Part shown: positions 26,279 to 36,151 of the stretch, in pieces | Numbering within the stretch: position 1 is the first letter of the stretch | How the letters are laid out: each line of letters starts with the position of its first letter | Position numbers and translations under genes: made by a program | Assembly (NCBI RefSeq): GCF_000182645.1 | Contig: NZ_ACQA01000002.1 | Coordinates: 806,001-870,000, forward strand | Origin: Brucella intermedia LMG 3301 | Lineage (GTDB): Bacteria; Pseudomonadota; Alphaproteobacteria; Rhizobiales; Rhizobiaceae | DNA length: 64,000 nt | Direction: 5' to 3' | The notes under the pieces: model-generated | Database searches by the model: none | Told to the model about the DNA's origin: nothing | What the model saw: only the letters and a program-made list of their open reading frames with translations

Positions 26279-27343
26279 ATGAGTATCTCGGTCTTCGAAC
26301 ACCCATTTCTGGCGCAGCTCTTCGGCGATGACGAAGAGATATTGAGCCTGTTCACGGCAGCAGCCGATATTGCTGAAATGTTGCGCTACGAAGCGGCACT
26401 GACCGAGGCTCAAGCCGATCTTGGCCTGATACCAACCGAGGCAGGACTTGCAATCGCGCAAACGATAGAGACGTTCGAACCCAGCCTCTCCAGTCTGGCA
26501 AAGGCCACGGCCCGCGATGGTGTGGTTATTCCCTCGCTCGTGAAAGAGCTAAAACTGGCTGTGGGGAAAGATTACGGAGAGTATGTTCATTATGGTGCGA
26601 CGAGCCAGGATGTCATCGATACGAGTCTTGTTTTGCGGCTGAAGCGTACAAGCACAATCCTCTATGGAAGAATTCAACAACTGGTTCAACGCTATGAATG
26701 GCTTGAGGTGACGTTCGGAACGAATGCGCTCACCGGCTATACACGTATGCAGGCTGCTCTTCCCATAACCGTATCGGACCGCATCTCGAGCTGGAAAAAC
26801 CCTCTCTGCAGTTACGGCACGAAGTTGAACGCCATCTCCTTTCCCGTGCAGTTCGGAGGCGCAGCAGGAACGCTTGAAAAATTCGGCACGCAAGCACCAG
26901 CCCTGCGGGCGCTGCTAGCCGAAAAGCTCGAACTGCACGATAGTCTGCAATGGCACAGCCAACGCGCATTCATCGTTGAATTTGGTAATCTGCTTTCGCT
27001 TGTCACGGGTACTCTGGGAAAGTTCGGACAGGACATCGCACTCATGGCCGAAATGGGTGAGGAACTTTCCCTGACAGGTGGCGGCGGATCGTCGGCTATG
27101 CCGCACAAGCAAAATCCCGTGGGAGCGGAGATATTGATTAGCCTTGCCCGCTTCAATGCAGCCCAAATGGGAGGGCTCCATCAGGCGATGGTGCACGAAC
27201 AGGAACGCTCAGGCGCAGCCTGGATGGTCGAATGGATGGTCCTGCCGCAGATCGTTGCGTCAACCGGCAGTGCTCTTAACATTGCATCGGCGCTGATCGA
27301 CAAGATTGTCCGGATCGGCACCGAACAAGCGCCAGACACATAA
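26279..27343 (+). CDS. pcaB: 3-carboxy-cis,cis-muconate cycloisomerase
   Basis: 354 residues of the fumarase/argininosuccinate lyase superfamily, with the signature SSAMPHKQNP at 271-280 and HYGATSQDVIDT at 104-115. It lactonises 3-carboxymuconate to 4-carboxymuconolactone, the substrate of PcaC. It is near the short end of the family (bacterial members range about 350-450). Three bases separate it from pcaG; its stop codon lies inside a second PcaQ-like box. Confidence 0.95.
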   Translation: MSISVFEHPFLAQLFGDDEEILSLFTAAADIAEMLRYEAALTEAQADLGLIPTEAGLAIAQTIETFEPSLSSLAKATARDGVVIPSLVKELKLAVGKDYGEYVHYGATSQDVIDTSLVLRLKRTSTILYGRIQQLVQRYEWLEVTFGTNALTGYTRMQAALPITVSDRISSWKNPLCSYGTKLNAISFPVQFGGAAGTLEKFGTQAPALRALLAEKLELHDSLQWHSQRAFIVEFGNLLSLVTGTLGKFGQDIALMAEMGEELSLTGGGGSSAMPHKQNPVGAEILISLARFNAAQMGGLHQAMVHEQERSGAAWMVEWMVLPQIVASTGSALNIASALIDKIVRIGTEQAPDT

Positions 27344-27355
27344 CCATCCGGGTAT
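27340..27355. promoter_or_regulatory. Second PcaQ-like box before the transporter operon
   Basis: ATAACC-ATCC-GGGTAT, matching the pcaQ-pcaD box in arrangement (6-4-6) with one base off the dyad. It covers the pcaB stop codon and lies 118 nt before the binding-protein start. Confidence 0.65.
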
Positions 27356-27473
27356 CGATTATAAGTAATTTTTCATTTTACATGACCATTTAGATAGGCA
27401 TGCTGAAATCAGGACATTCCCTGTTGCGACGAGACGGTCACGGGCAGGAATGGTGGGCGATAGGGAGGAGAAC

Positions 27474-28646
27474 ATGAAGAAAATCGCAATAACCGCGCTC
27501 GCGGTCTTTTCACTTGCGACGTCGGCAGCTTATGCGGACGTGGTGAAGGTCGGTGTCATCGGTCCATTTTCAGGGCCATTTGCCCTTCAGGGCAAGAACT
27601 TCAAAGCTGGCATCGACGCCTATATGGCCGAGCATGGTAACAAGATCGGCGATGACACTGTCGAGATCGTTTATCGCGACGTGCCGCAGGCAGACCCGGC
27701 GCAGTCCAAGGCACTTGCGCAGGAACTCGTGGTCAAGGAAGGCGTACAATATCTCGCTGGCTTTTACTTCACTCCTGACGCCATGGCGGTTACACCCATT
27801 CTCAAACAAGGCAATGTGCCGATGGTGGTCATGAATGCCGCCACGTCTTCCATCGTAACCAAAAGCCCCTATGTGGTGCGCACGTCCTTCACCACGTGGC
27901 AAACGTCAACCCCGATCGCGAATGTCGCACTCGACAAGGGTGTGAAGAAAGTTATCTCGGTTGTGAGCGATTATGGACCAGGAGTGGATGCTGAAAATGC
28001 ATTCAAGGCAGCGTTCACCGAAGCTGGTGGAGAAGTGGTCGAAGCCATTCGTATGCCACTTGCAACGAACGACTTCAGCCCGATCATGCAGCGCATCAAG
28101 GATTCCGGCGCTCAAGGCGTGTTCGCGTTCCTGCCGTCAGGGCCAACGACGCTCGGTTTCATGAAGTCCTATGTCGATAACGGCTTAAAGGGCTCGGGCA
28201 TCCAGCTTTTCGCTCCGGGTGATCTGACCCAGGAATCCGATCTTCCGGCGTTGGGCGAGAATGCTCTCGGCGTGCTGACGACGTTCCACTATGCGGTTTC
28301 CCATGACTCGCCGGAGAACAAGAAGTTCGTAGAGGAAGCCCGGAAAGCTGTTGGCAATCCTGTCGAACTTTCCTTCCCTTCGGTTGGCGCGTATGACGGC
28401 ATGCATGTCATATACAAGATGATCGAAGCGACCGGCGGCGAAAAAGATGCCGAGAAAGCGGTCGAAGCAGTCAAAGGCATGGAATGGATCAGCCCGCGCG
28501 GCCCAGTATCCATCGATCCAGAAAGCCGCCACATGACGCAGAATATCTATCTGCGTGAAGTAGCCAAGGCTGATGACGGGACTTTCTACAACAAGGAAAT
28601 CCAGACTTTCGAGAAGCAGGGAGACCCCGGACTGAAAGCTCAATAG
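27474..28646 (+). CDS. pcaM: Protocatechuate ABC transporter binding protein (HAAT family)
   Basis: 390-residue periplasmic binding protein of the branched-chain amino acid (LivJ-like) family, signal peptide to about residue 21 (...AAYA), then VKVGVIGPFSGPFA. The start has AGGGAGGAG 3 nt before it. It directly follows pcaB behind a PcaQ-like box. In Sinorhizobium meliloti a PcaQ-controlled HAAT transporter imports protocatechuate (PcaMNVWX); gene order here is the same, so I use those names. Without that context it would be called a branched-chain amino acid binder. Confidence 0.8.
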   Translation: MKKIAITALAVFSLATSAAYADVVKVGVIGPFSGPFALQGKNFKAGIDAYMAEHGNKIGDDTVEIVYRDVPQADPAQSKALAQELVVKEGVQYLAGFYFTPDAMAVTPILKQGNVPMVVMNAATSSIVTKSPYVVRTSFTTWQTSTPIANVALDKGVKKVISVVSDYGPGVDAENAFKAAFTEAGGEVVEAIRMPLATNDFSPIMQRIKDSGAQGVFAFLPSGPTTLGFMKSYVDNGLKGSGIQLFAPGDLTQESDLPALGENALGVLTTFHYAVSHDSPENKKFVEEARKAVGNPVELSFPSVGAYDGMHVIYKMIEATGGEKDAEKAVEAVKGMEWISPRGPVSIDPESRHMTQNIYLREVAKADDGTFYNKEIQTFEKQGDPGLKAQ

Positions 28647-28728
28647 CTCGGCGGTCGAACTACTGCCGCGCATTGCCTGGAGAGGCGTGAAACGCGTTCG
28701 CTCCGGTCCGTAACTGCTTGTTTTACCG

Positions 28729-28765
28729 CGTATCCCGAACAATGTCTTGCGCATCTCGGGATACG
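28729..28765 (+). promoter_or_regulatory. Intergenic hairpin between pcaM and pcaN
   Basis: Perfect 10-bp inverted repeat CGTATCCCGA / TCGGGATACG with a 17-nt loop and no T-run, ending 18 nt before pcaN in a 137-nt gap. The same kind of element follows the other binding-protein genes. Confidence 0.65.
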
Positions 28766-28783
28766 TTCCAACAGGATCATTCA

Positions 28784-29653
28784 ATGCAGACTGTGCTCAG
28801 CATTGCTGTCGATGCCCTTGCTTACGGCATGGTGCTTTTCGTCATTTCCATCGGCCTCTCGGTTACCATGGGCTTGATGCGGGTCGTCAATCTGGCTCAT
28901 GGAGCATTTGCGATGATCGGCGGCTATTTCGCATCCTATGCCGCCCAGCAACTCGGCCTCAATTACGGCTTTGCGATCATTATTGCCGTCGCTGGTACGA
29001 TGCTCATCGCAGTTCCGGTGGAACGGCTGCTCTATCGGCGCATTTACGGAGCGCCCGAGCTGACCCAGGTTCTGATGACCATCGGCATCACTTTCTGCAT
29101 CATAGGACTGACGAATTACATATTCGGGCCGACGCTGAAGACCATCCCCTTGCCGGAAGCGCTGCGTGGATCGGTCGATCTCGGATTTCGGGCTATCGCG
29201 AAACACCGTGTCTTTGCGATCGGTTGCGGCCTGGTAGTAGCTCTTGGCCTTTGGTACATCATCGAACGCACCGCCTTCGGCGTGAAACTGCGTGCCGCTG
29301 TCGACAATGCCAATATGACGGCAGCCCTCGGTGTGCGAACTGAAATCGTTTATGCCGTCAGCTTTGCGCTTGCCATTGGGCTTGCAGCTCTCGGCGGCGT
29401 TGTTGGCGCCGAACTTCTGCCTGTTGAGCCCTATTACGCACTCCGCTACATGGTGACTTTTCTGGTGGTTGTTTCGGTCGGTGGTGCAGGCTCCATACCC
29501 GGTGCGCTGATCGCTTGCCTCCTACTCGGCGCAATCGATACTACCGGCCGTTATCTGGCACCGGAATATGGCGAGTTCTTCTTTTATCTGGCGGTGATCG
29601 TCATTGTGACCCTATTCCCCCGCGGCCTTGCAGGAAGGTTGGCCAGAAAATGA
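28784..29653 (+). CDS. pcaN: Protocatechuate ABC transporter permease (LivH-like)
   Basis: 289-residue inner-membrane permease of the LivH type, with about eight hydrophobic helices and the conserved G-L-M-R-V-V-N-L-A-H-G motif near residue 35. The start at 28784 has AGGATC upstream and begins directly before helix 1. It overlaps the next permease gene by 4 nt. Confidence 0.82.
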   Translation: MQTVLSIAVDALAYGMVLFVISIGLSVTMGLMRVVNLAHGAFAMIGGYFASYAAQQLGLNYGFAIIIAVAGTMLIAVPVERLLYRRIYGAPELTQVLMTIGITFCIIGLTNYIFGPTLKTIPLPEALRGSVDLGFRAIAKHRVFAIGCGLVVALGLWYIIERTAFGVKLRAAVDNANMTAALGVRTEIVYAVSFALAIGLAALGGVVGAELLPVEPYYALRYMVTFLVVVSVGGAGSIPGALIACLLLGAIDTTGRYLAPEYGEFFFYLAVIVIVTLFPRGLAGRLARK

Positions 29654-30636
29654 CCGACGTGACGCAAAGCCTCAACCAACGCCGTCATTCTCGCGCGGGT
29701 TTCCTCGGCATCACAGCCATAATCCTGGCCAGTGTCATCGGCTGGTTTCTGTTTCCCGATAATCTGGCGCTGCTGACACGCATCATCGCAATTGCCTTGC
29801 TCGTATTGTCCCTCGATCTGGTGACCGGCTATTGCGGCATCGCAACACTTGGTCACGCTGCCCTATTTGGCGCGGGAGCCTATGGCGCCGGCATCGCCGC
29901 CGCACATTTCGGAATTACCGACCCGCTCCTGATGACACTCATCGGCCTGATAGCTGGCGCGATCACCGGACTTGTTTCCGGAGCCGTCATTCTGCGTGCC
30001 CACGGCCTCGCGCAACTCGTCCTATCGATTGCCGTGATCCATCTTTTTCACGAAGCGGCTAATAAGGCATCAAGCTGGACCGGCGGTAGCGATGGACTGA
30101 GTGGCATTGCGCCCGATCCAATTCTCGGCATATTCGAGTTCGATCTCTACGGACACACGGTCTACATTTACGCTGTAGTCCTGCTGCTGATTTCTTTCAT
30201 CTTCTTGCGGTTTGTCGTGCGCTCGCCTTTCGGCATGCTTTGCCGGGGCGTGAAAGAAGACCCAATCCGCATTCACGCGATGGGGGCTTCGGTTCAGTCA
30301 GTCCAGCTTCGCATGTACGTTATCTCCGGTGCCGTTGCCGGCGTTGGCGGCGCGCTGAACGCCATATCGACGCAGGTCGTCGGGCTCGACAGTCTCAGCT
30401 TCACCCTGTCGGCAGAGGCCTTGGTGATGCTGGTTCTCGGCGGCACGGGATCGCTGTTCGGCGGGCTGATCGGCACGGTAGTCTTCATGTGGTTCGAAGA
30501 CCTCGTCTCTGCCGCAAATCCTTTCCACTGGCTTACGATGGTCGGTGCCCTGCTGATTGCTGTCGTGCTGTTTGCGCCGCGTGGCCTCTACGGCACGGTC
30601 GCCTATTACTTTGAAAAGAAGGCGCATCGCAAATGA
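29650..30636 (+). CDS. pcaV: Protocatechuate ABC transporter permease (LivM-like)
   Basis: 328-residue LivM-type permease with about nine helices and the typical GYCGIATLGHAALFGAGAY segment. The start at 29650 lies in an ATGA overlap with pcaN; the frame is open further upstream only because it crosses pcaN. It should form the channel with PcaN. Confidence 0.82.
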   Translation: MTDVTQSLNQRRHSRAGFLGITAIILASVIGWFLFPDNLALLTRIIAIALLVLSLDLVTGYCGIATLGHAALFGAGAYGAGIAAAHFGITDPLLMTLIGLIAGAITGLVSGAVILRAHGLAQLVLSIAVIHLFHEAANKASSWTGGSDGLSGIAPDPILGIFEFDLYGHTVYIYAVVLLLISFIFLRFVVRSPFGMLCRGVKEDPIRIHAMGASVQSVQLRMYVISGAVAGVGGALNAISTQVVGLDSLSFTLSAEALVMLVLGGTGSLFGGLIGTVVFMWFEDLVSAANPFHWLTMVGALLIAVVLFAPRGLYGTVAYYFEKKAHRK

Positions 30637-31382
30637 GCACCGTGTTTGAAGTAACAAAACTGCGCAAGAATTTCGGCGGGCTGGCGGTCACCAACGATGT
30701 TTCGATCAGCATGGCGAAAGGCGATCGCGTTGCGCTTATAGGTCCCAACGGGGCAGGCAAGACCACGTTCGTCAATCTTGTTACGGGCAATCTTCCGGCC
30801 ACCTCCGGCACGGTGACACTGGGCGGCGAAAATGTCTCCAGGCTTAACGCCATGCAGCGCGTTCGGCGTGGGCTTGTGCGCTCATTTCAGGTTACCCGCC
30901 TCTTCTTCGACATGACCCCTGAAGAACACGTCGCGCTTGCGATCCTGCAACGAGAAGGCATGACAGGACGCATTCTCGGCAACTATCGCAAAATGCCCGA
31001 AGTGATGGATGAAGTGCGCGACATTCTCGATACGCTCGGCCTTCTGTCTCTCGCCCAATTGCGGGCGAACGAGATCGCATATGGCCAGCAGCGTCTTCTG
31101 GAAATTGCCCTTGCTTTGGCTCTTCGTCCCAAGGTGCTGCTGCTTGATGAACCTGCCGCAGGAGTTCCACAAAGCGATACGGGCCGCATCGAGGAAGCAC
31201 TTGCCCGATTACCCCCCGATCTGGCGGTTCTCATGATCGAGCACGATATGGATCTCGTTTTCCGCTTTGCAAAGCGCGTCGTCGTTCTGGCCGCAGGAAC
31301 GGTAATCTTTGACGGGCTGCCTGAAGATGTCGTGCAGGACGCCCGTGTCCGCGAAGCCTATCTGGGGAGCTATGCGCAATGA
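30633..31382 (+). CDS. pcaW: Protocatechuate ABC transporter ATPase (LivG-like)
   Basis: 249-residue ATPase, Walker A GPNGAGKTT near 36-44, Walker B LLLDEPAAG, LivG type. The signature sequence is degenerate: NEIAYGQQRLLEIALAL has AYGQQ in place of LSGGQ, which is common in LivG proteins. It overlaps pcaV and pcaX by 4 nt each. Confidence 0.82.
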   Translation: MSTVFEVTKLRKNFGGLAVTNDVSISMAKGDRVALIGPNGAGKTTFVNLVTGNLPATSGTVTLGGENVSRLNAMQRVRRGLVRSFQVTRLFFDMTPEEHVALAILQREGMTGRILGNYRKMPEVMDEVRDILDTLGLLSLAQLRANEIAYGQQRLLEIALALALRPKVLLLDEPAAGVPQSDTGRIEEALARLPPDLAVLMIEHDMDLVFRFAKRVVVLAAGTVIFDGLPEDVVQDARVREAYLGSYAQ

Positions 31383-32095
31383 GTGCAGCCGCGCTTGAAA
31401 TTCGCAATCTTTCATCCGGTTACGGCCCCACACGCGTGATCGAAGATGTATCCTTCAAAGCCGATCCGGGGTCGCGGCTTGCCGTTCTTGGCCGCAATGG
31501 TGTCGGCAAGACCAGCCTCTTTGCTACCATAGCAGGGCAAACACGCCGTTATGGCGGCGAAATTCTGTTGGACGGGAAGAATATCGCCACGCTTCCTTCG
31601 GCAGCTCGCGCAATTGCCGGTCTCGGCTACGTGCCGCAGACCCGTGATGTCTTCCCCACCCTCACAGTTGAAGAAAACCTTTTCGTTGGCCTTAAAAGCC
31701 GACCGAAAGACGCGCTTGAAGAAGCCTATGCAATGTTTCCGCGCCTGAAGGAACGACGCCGCAATCTCGGATCACAGCTTTCCGGTGGCGAGCAGCAGAT
31801 GCTCTCGACCGCGCGCAGCATTCTTGGCCAGCCGACAGTACTGCTGCTCGACGAACCATTGGAAGGGCTTGCTCCCGTCATCTGCGAAGAACTAATGGCT
31901 GCTTTCTCGGCATTAGCCCAGAAAGGCGACATGACGATCCTGCTCGTCGAACAGCGCATCCAGAGCGCGCTCGATTTTGCCGATCATGTCATCATACTGG
32001 AACGCGGGCGCATCGCATGGTCTGGCACGTCGACAGAACTTGCAGACAATCAGCAGACTGTTGAGGAACTATTGGGTGTGGGCGGCTTGCACTGA
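31379..32095 (+). CDS. pcaX: Protocatechuate ABC transporter ATPase (LivF-like)
   Basis: 238-residue LivF-type ATPase with Walker A GRNGVGKTS, LSGGEQQMLSTARS signature and LLLDEPLEGLAP. Last gene of the operon. Its TGA stop abuts the stop codon of the convergent adenine deaminase gene with no base between them, forming TGATCA; no terminator is visible. Confidence 0.82.
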   Translation: MSAAALEIRNLSSGYGPTRVIEDVSFKADPGSRLAVLGRNGVGKTSLFATIAGQTRRYGGEILLDGKNIATLPSAARAIAGLGYVPQTRDVFPTLTVEENLFVGLKSRPKDALEEAYAMFPRLKERRRNLGSQLSGGEQQMLSTARSILGQPTVLLLDEPLEGLAPVICEELMAAFSALAQKGDMTILLVEQRIQSALDFADHVIILERGRIAWSGTSTELADNQQTVEELLGVGGLH

Positions 32096-33787
32096 TCAGT
32101 TGCCAACAAACTCGAACTTGTCGACGTCCACGAGGCCCCGGTCGGTAATCTTAAGATGAGGGATCACAGGCAGGGCGATGAAGGCCAGTTGCAGAAATGG
32201 CTCTTCGAGGACCGACCCTAGTTCTTCGGCTGCGTGACGCAGAACGCGAAGCTGGTCGCGGACTGTTTCATACGGCTCGGCGCTCATCAAACCAGCAATG
32301 GGCAAAGGCATTTCAGCCAACACCTTGCCATCGCGCACGACGACAAAACCGCCTTCAATTTCGCCCAATCGGTTCGCGGCCGCAGCAATGTCTTCGTCGG
32401 ATGTGCCTACCACACAGATATTATGGCTGTCATGGCTGACCGTTGACGCGATTGCCCCCGATTTCAAGCCGAAGCCGTGCACAAAACCGGTCGCGATATT
32501 TCCATTTTTACCGTGCCGTTCGACAACGGCGATCTTGACCACATCCTTTTCGAAATCCGGCTCGACACCCTTCGGGCCGACCTTGAGGTCGAATTTCAGG
32601 CTTTCCGTTATGATCTTGCCCGGAATAATCCCGATTGCGCGGGTCTTGCCGCTGTTCGAATGCGAGCGGAAACTCGATGCGCTGACTTTCGGCGCCTTGA
32701 CGCTGTTGCGCCCCACAGGTGCGACGGCCTTGCGCGCGGCAAACAAATCTTCCGAAACCACCCTGCCCGCTGACAGGACGATTTCAGCGTGGCAGCCTTC
32801 GAGGCTATCCACCACGACCATATCAGCCCGTTGCCCCGGGGCAACCAGACCGCGGTCAAAAAGGCCGAAGGCCCTCGCTGCGGAAACGCTTGCAGCTCGG
32901 TAAATGGCAATCGGCTCGACGCCGCCTGCAATCGCGGTCCGAATGAGGTAATCAAGATGGCCCTGATCGGCGATATCCAGCGGGTTACGGTCATCCGTGC
33001 ACAGCGCCAGAAACTGCGCATGGCGCTCCGTAATGATCGGCATGAGCGCTTTCAGGTCCTTGGAAACGGACCCTTCGCGCACAAGCACATGCATGCCTTT
33101 GCGCATCTTTTCGAGCGCTTCTTCCGCACTTGTGGCCTCGTGTTCGGTGCGAATGCCCGCAGAAATATAGCCGTTCAGATCAAAGCCGCGCAGAAGCGGC
33201 GCGTGGCCATCGATATGCCGCCCCTGAAAAGCTCTCAGCTTCGCCATGCATTCAGGGTCTTTCGCCAGAACGCCCGGAAAATTCATGAACTCCGCAAGCC
33301 CGATCACCTTGGGATGGTCCGCAAAAGGTAACAGATCGTCGATCAGAAGCTCGGCGCCAGACGTTTCCATATGGGTCGCCGGTACACAGCTCGAAAGCTG
33401 CACACGGATATCCATGATGGTTTCCATGGAGCTATCAAGAAAGAACTTGATACCCTCTGCACCGAGCACGTTGGCGATCTCGTGCGGATCGCAGATGGCG
33501 GTCGTCACCCCTTGCGGCAGCACGCAACGATCAAACTCATGCGGCGTAACGTGCGAGGATTCGATGTGAAGATGAGTATCGATAAATCCCGGCACGACGA
33601 TCCGTCCGGAAATATCGATTTCCTGCTTGCCTTGGTAGGTGCCGAATGTTCCGACAATCCGGTCCCCACAGATGGCAATATCACTTTCGACAAGCTCGCC
33701 AGTCACGAGATCGAAGAAACGGCCGCCTTTCAGCACGATGTCGGCAGGTTCCCGTCCTGCGCCCTGATCGATCATCCGTTCCAGCAT
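32096..33787 (-). CDS. ade: Adenine deaminase
   Basis: 563-residue metal-dependent amidohydrolase converting adenine to hypoxanthine and ammonia. The metal motif [13 protein letters not shown] (~residues 67-79) and the HGHxPG-like HIDGHAPLL segment are present; the C-terminal Ade domain contains the conserved [11 protein letters not shown] stretch. The ATG at 33787 is chosen, with GAGG 7 nt upstream; a GTG one codon earlier is possible. It stands alone between two catabolic regions and has no purine genes next to it. Confidence 0.93.
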   Translation of the reverse strand: MLERMIDQGAGREPADIVLKGGRFFDLVTGELVESDIAICGDRIVGTFGTYQGKQEIDISGRIVVPGFIDTHLHIESSHVTPHEFDRCVLPQGVTTAICDPHEIANVLGAEGIKFFLDSSMETIMDIRVQLSSCVPATHMETSGAELLIDDLLPFADHPKVIGLAEFMNFPGVLAKDPECMAKLRAFQGRHIDGHAPLLRGFDLNGYISAGIRTEHEATSAEEALEKMRKGMHVLVREGSVSKDLKALMPIITERHAQFLALCTDDRNPLDIADQGHLDYLIRTAIAGGVEPIAIYRAASVSAARAFGLFDRGLVAPGQRADMVVVDSLEGCHAEIVLSAGRVVSEDLFAARKAVAPVGRNSVKAPKVSASSFRSHSNSGKTRAIGIIPGKIITESLKFDLKVGPKGVEPDFEKDVVKIAVVERHGKNGNIATGFVHGFGLKSGAIASTVSHDSHNICVVGTSDEDIAAAANRLGEIEGGFVVVRDGKVLAEMPLPIAGLMSAEPYETVRDQLRVLRHAAEELGSVLEEPFLQLAFIALPVIPHLKITDRGLVDVDKFEFVGN

Positions 33788-33838
33788 CACGTTACCTCAT
33801 ATTTCCGGAATCAAGCGTCACAACCTACCATAATGCAA

Positions 33839-33871
33839 GATGCGGCGGTAAGGTCGCCCTTCCGCCGCATC
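33839..33871 (-). terminator. Terminator-like hairpin after the D-aminopeptidase-like gene
   Basis: Perfect 10-bp stem GATGCGGCGG / CCGCCGCATC with a 13-nt loop, 20 nt after the stop at 33892; on the minus strand TTGCATTATGG follows, a weak T-run. Confidence 0.6.
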
Positions 33872-33891
33872 CATAACCTTTGATGTCCAGA

Positions 33892-35400
33892 TTAACGGAC
33901 GTACTCAATCATCCGAGCGCGGCTCAGGACCAGTTCGATGCGATCGTCCTGAAGCTTGTGCAGACAGACACGCTTGGTCCACGGGCCATCATGCAGCGTG
34001 AACAGGGCCCGTCCCTGGCCCAGGTCTTCCAATGGCATGGCCCGACGCGTAGGACCTATACCCATGATGAGGTGGCCGTCCTTGATATCGAAACTGGCAC
34101 CATAGGATGGCGCCTGCCAGTGTCCGTCGAGTTCGTGGCCGAGCGGCTCCACTTTGACCGGCTTCAATCGGCGGGACACATAGCCGATTTCCCCTTCCAA
34201 TTCCGTACCCGTCCAGCGAAGCCGAACCGGTGAGGACGGTGACAGGGATGAGAACCAGCCACCGCCGATATCGTAAAGCGTGTCTTCGGAATCGAGCCAA
34301 TTGGCTATACCGTTGCGCATTTCCAACCAGAACGGTCCGCTATCCGCCACGTAAAGCCCGTCCGGGATGGTGCAGTTCGTCTCAGGCAACGACAAACCGT
34401 TGAGAGCGGCCATGCAGTCCCGCGCCATCTTATACGTATTGGCATCTTCGCGGTTCGAAACCACGATCATTCCGGTTTTTGCTGTTGGGTCGAGCAGAAA
34501 ATAGCTCTTATAGCCGGGATGCGAACCGCCATGTCCGACAAAACGCTTTCCGTCCACCTCGTTCCTGCGCAGCCCGAGGCCATACCCTGTGACGCGCCCA
34601 TCAGAAAGACGACGGTCTGCCGACAGCCTATCCAACAGGCCTTTGAACGGCCCCTCGCCGTTAACGAGCGCCTGCGCCCATTTCGTCAGCGCCATCCCGC
34701 TGCCCGTCAGGCTGCCGGAAGCTGAAATATGCAGGCCAGCGGAGCTAAGCTGCCACTTTTCACCAGATTTCCAATAACCGGGCACGAGACCGGCAACCGG
34801 GTCATTCCAGACATCCGGCGCTTCCATGAAAATGCCGAGTTGTTGCGCAATGTCCGATTTCACAAAATCATTGAAACGGAATCCCTTTCGTTCAAGGGCG
34901 GCTTCCACCAGCCGGTAACCGGTGTTGGAATAGGAAATCTCTGAGCCGGCATCGAAATTGAGACGTTTGAGGGAAGCCAGATAATCCAGAAGCTGACCGG
35001 CTTCCGTTTCCGTATAGACAGATAGTCCGAGAAGCGTCAGGCATTCGCGTGTATCGGGGAGCCCGCCAGTCATGTCGAGTGCACGTCCGACGGTGACATC
35101 GGCAAGTGGGCTTTGCAATTCCGGCAGATGATCACCTAGCCGGTCCTCCAGGCCAATGACATCGCCATGTTTGAGAACCATTGCACAAAATGCATGTTTC
35201 GTGACTGATGCGTAGCGAACGACTGTATTTGCCGTAAATGGAACACCGGTAGACAGGCTTTCAAGCCCGCTTGCATAAGCAAACTTTACCCCATCAGGGC
35301 CAAAGCCGATGATGACACCGCCCGGCTCATCCTTGGCCCAGCTTCGCGAAAAGACTTTCGCGGCAAGAGAAGCCGCGTTCCAGTCAGCATGCGTTGACAT
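33892..35400 (-). CDS. D-aminopeptidase-like serine hydrolase (beta-lactamase/PBP fold)
   Basis: 502 residues. The N-terminal ~330 form a penicillin-recognising domain with Ser 65-x-x-Lys 68 (ASVTK), Tyr 157-Ser-Asn 159 and His 290-Gly-Gly; two C-terminal beta-barrel-like domains follow. This layout and length match the D-aminopeptidase of Ochrobactrum anthropi (520 residues), though the sequence is clearly a paralogue. That enzyme removes N-terminal D-residues from short peptides. There is no signal peptide, so it acts in the cytoplasm on imported peptides. It is 10 nt after the second ATPase gene of the peptide importer, the last gene of that operon. Confidence 0.8.
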   Translation of the reverse strand: MSTHADWNAASLAAKVFSRSWAKDEPGGVIIGFGPDGVKFAYASGLESLSTGVPFTANTVVRYASVTKHAFCAMVLKHGDVIGLEDRLGDHLPELQSPLADVTVGRALDMTGGLPDTRECLTLLGLSVYTETEAGQLLDYLASLKRLNFDAGSEISYSNTGYRLVEAALERKGFRFNDFVKSDIAQQLGIFMEAPDVWNDPVAGLVPGYWKSGEKWQLSSAGLHISASGSLTGSGMALTKWAQALVNGEGPFKGLLDRLSADRRLSDGRVTGYGLGLRRNEVDGKRFVGHGGSHPGYKSYFLLDPTAKTGMIVVSNREDANTYKMARDCMAALNGLSLPETNCTIPDGLYVADSGPFWLEMRNGIANWLDSEDTLYDIGGGWFSSLSPSSPVRLRWTGTELEGEIGYVSRRLKPVKVEPLGHELDGHWQAPSYGASFDIKDGHLIMGIGPTRRAMPLEDLGQGRALFTLHDGPWTKRVCLHKLQDDRIELVLSRARMIEYVR

Positions 35401-35410
35401 GAAAACTCCG

Positions 35411-36151
35411 TCAGGCAGGTTCTTCCAGATTGACGCTCAAAGCGCGCAGTTCTGTGGTATGCGGATGTGTCGTTCTGCCGGCGCGCAAATCCTCGGCGCC
35501 GAGCTGCTCTACCATCTCGCCGTGTTGCATCACTCCGACATTTGGACACAGATGCGCGATTACCGCGAGATTGTGGCTCACAAGCACATAAGTGAGATTC
35601 TTTTCCGCACGCAGGTCGGCGAGCAGATTGAGAATTTCAGCCTGCACCGAAACATCAAGCGCCGAAGTTGGCTCGTCCAGCAGAAGTACTTCCGGTTCGG
35701 CAATCAAAGCACGCGCTATCGCCACGCGCTGTCGCTGACCGCCCGAAAGCTGATGCGGAAAACGAAACCGCGCGGCTTTAGGCAATGCGACTTCATCGAG
35801 GACCTTTTCAATCCGCTTGTCGATATTGCCGATACCGTGGACCAGCAGAAGCTCGCTCAGAATGCGGTCGATTGTCTGGCGCGGATGCAGCGATCCAAAT
35901 GGATCCTGAAACACCATCTGCACCTGACGGAAGAAGGCGGGCGCCCGCTTCGGGGCTACGTCCTTGCCGTCGAACGCGATGTGGCCGCTCCATTGTTCGT
36001 TGAGGCCGGCCATGGCGCGCAGAATGGTGGACTTGCCCGAACCGCTTTCGCCTACGATGCCAAAACTTCCGCCCTTCTCCACACGAAAGGACACACCCTT
36101 GACGACTTCGCGATCGTTGAAGCTGATGCGGAGTTGATCAATATCTATCAT
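35411..36151 (-). CDS. Peptide ABC importer ATPase 2 (OppF/DppF-like)
   Basis: 246-residue ATPase with Walker [25 protein letters not shown] and [11 protein letters not shown]. It is short: usual OppF proteins have about 320 residues and a C-terminal Fe-S/oligopeptide-associated extension, which is missing here. It starts in an ATGA overlap with the preceding ATPase gene. Confidence 0.85.
   Translation of the reverse strand: MIDIDQLRISFNDREVVKGVSFRVEKGGSFGIVGESGSGKSTILRAMAGLNEQWSGHIAFDGKDVAPKRAPAFFRQVQMVFQDPFGSLHPRQTIDRILSELLLVHGIGNIDKRIEKVLDEVALPKAARFRFPHQLSGGQRQRVAIARALIAEPEVLLLDEPTSALDVSVQAEILNLLADLRAEKNLTYVLVSHNLAVIAHLCPNVGVMQHGEMVEQLGAEDLRAGRTTHPHTTELRALSVNLEEPA

Noticed and set aside
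27474..32095. A branched-chain amino acid importer (livJHMGF)
   Set aside because: The family is the same, but the position after pcaB, the PcaQ-like box and the known rhizobial precedent favour protocatechuate as substrate.
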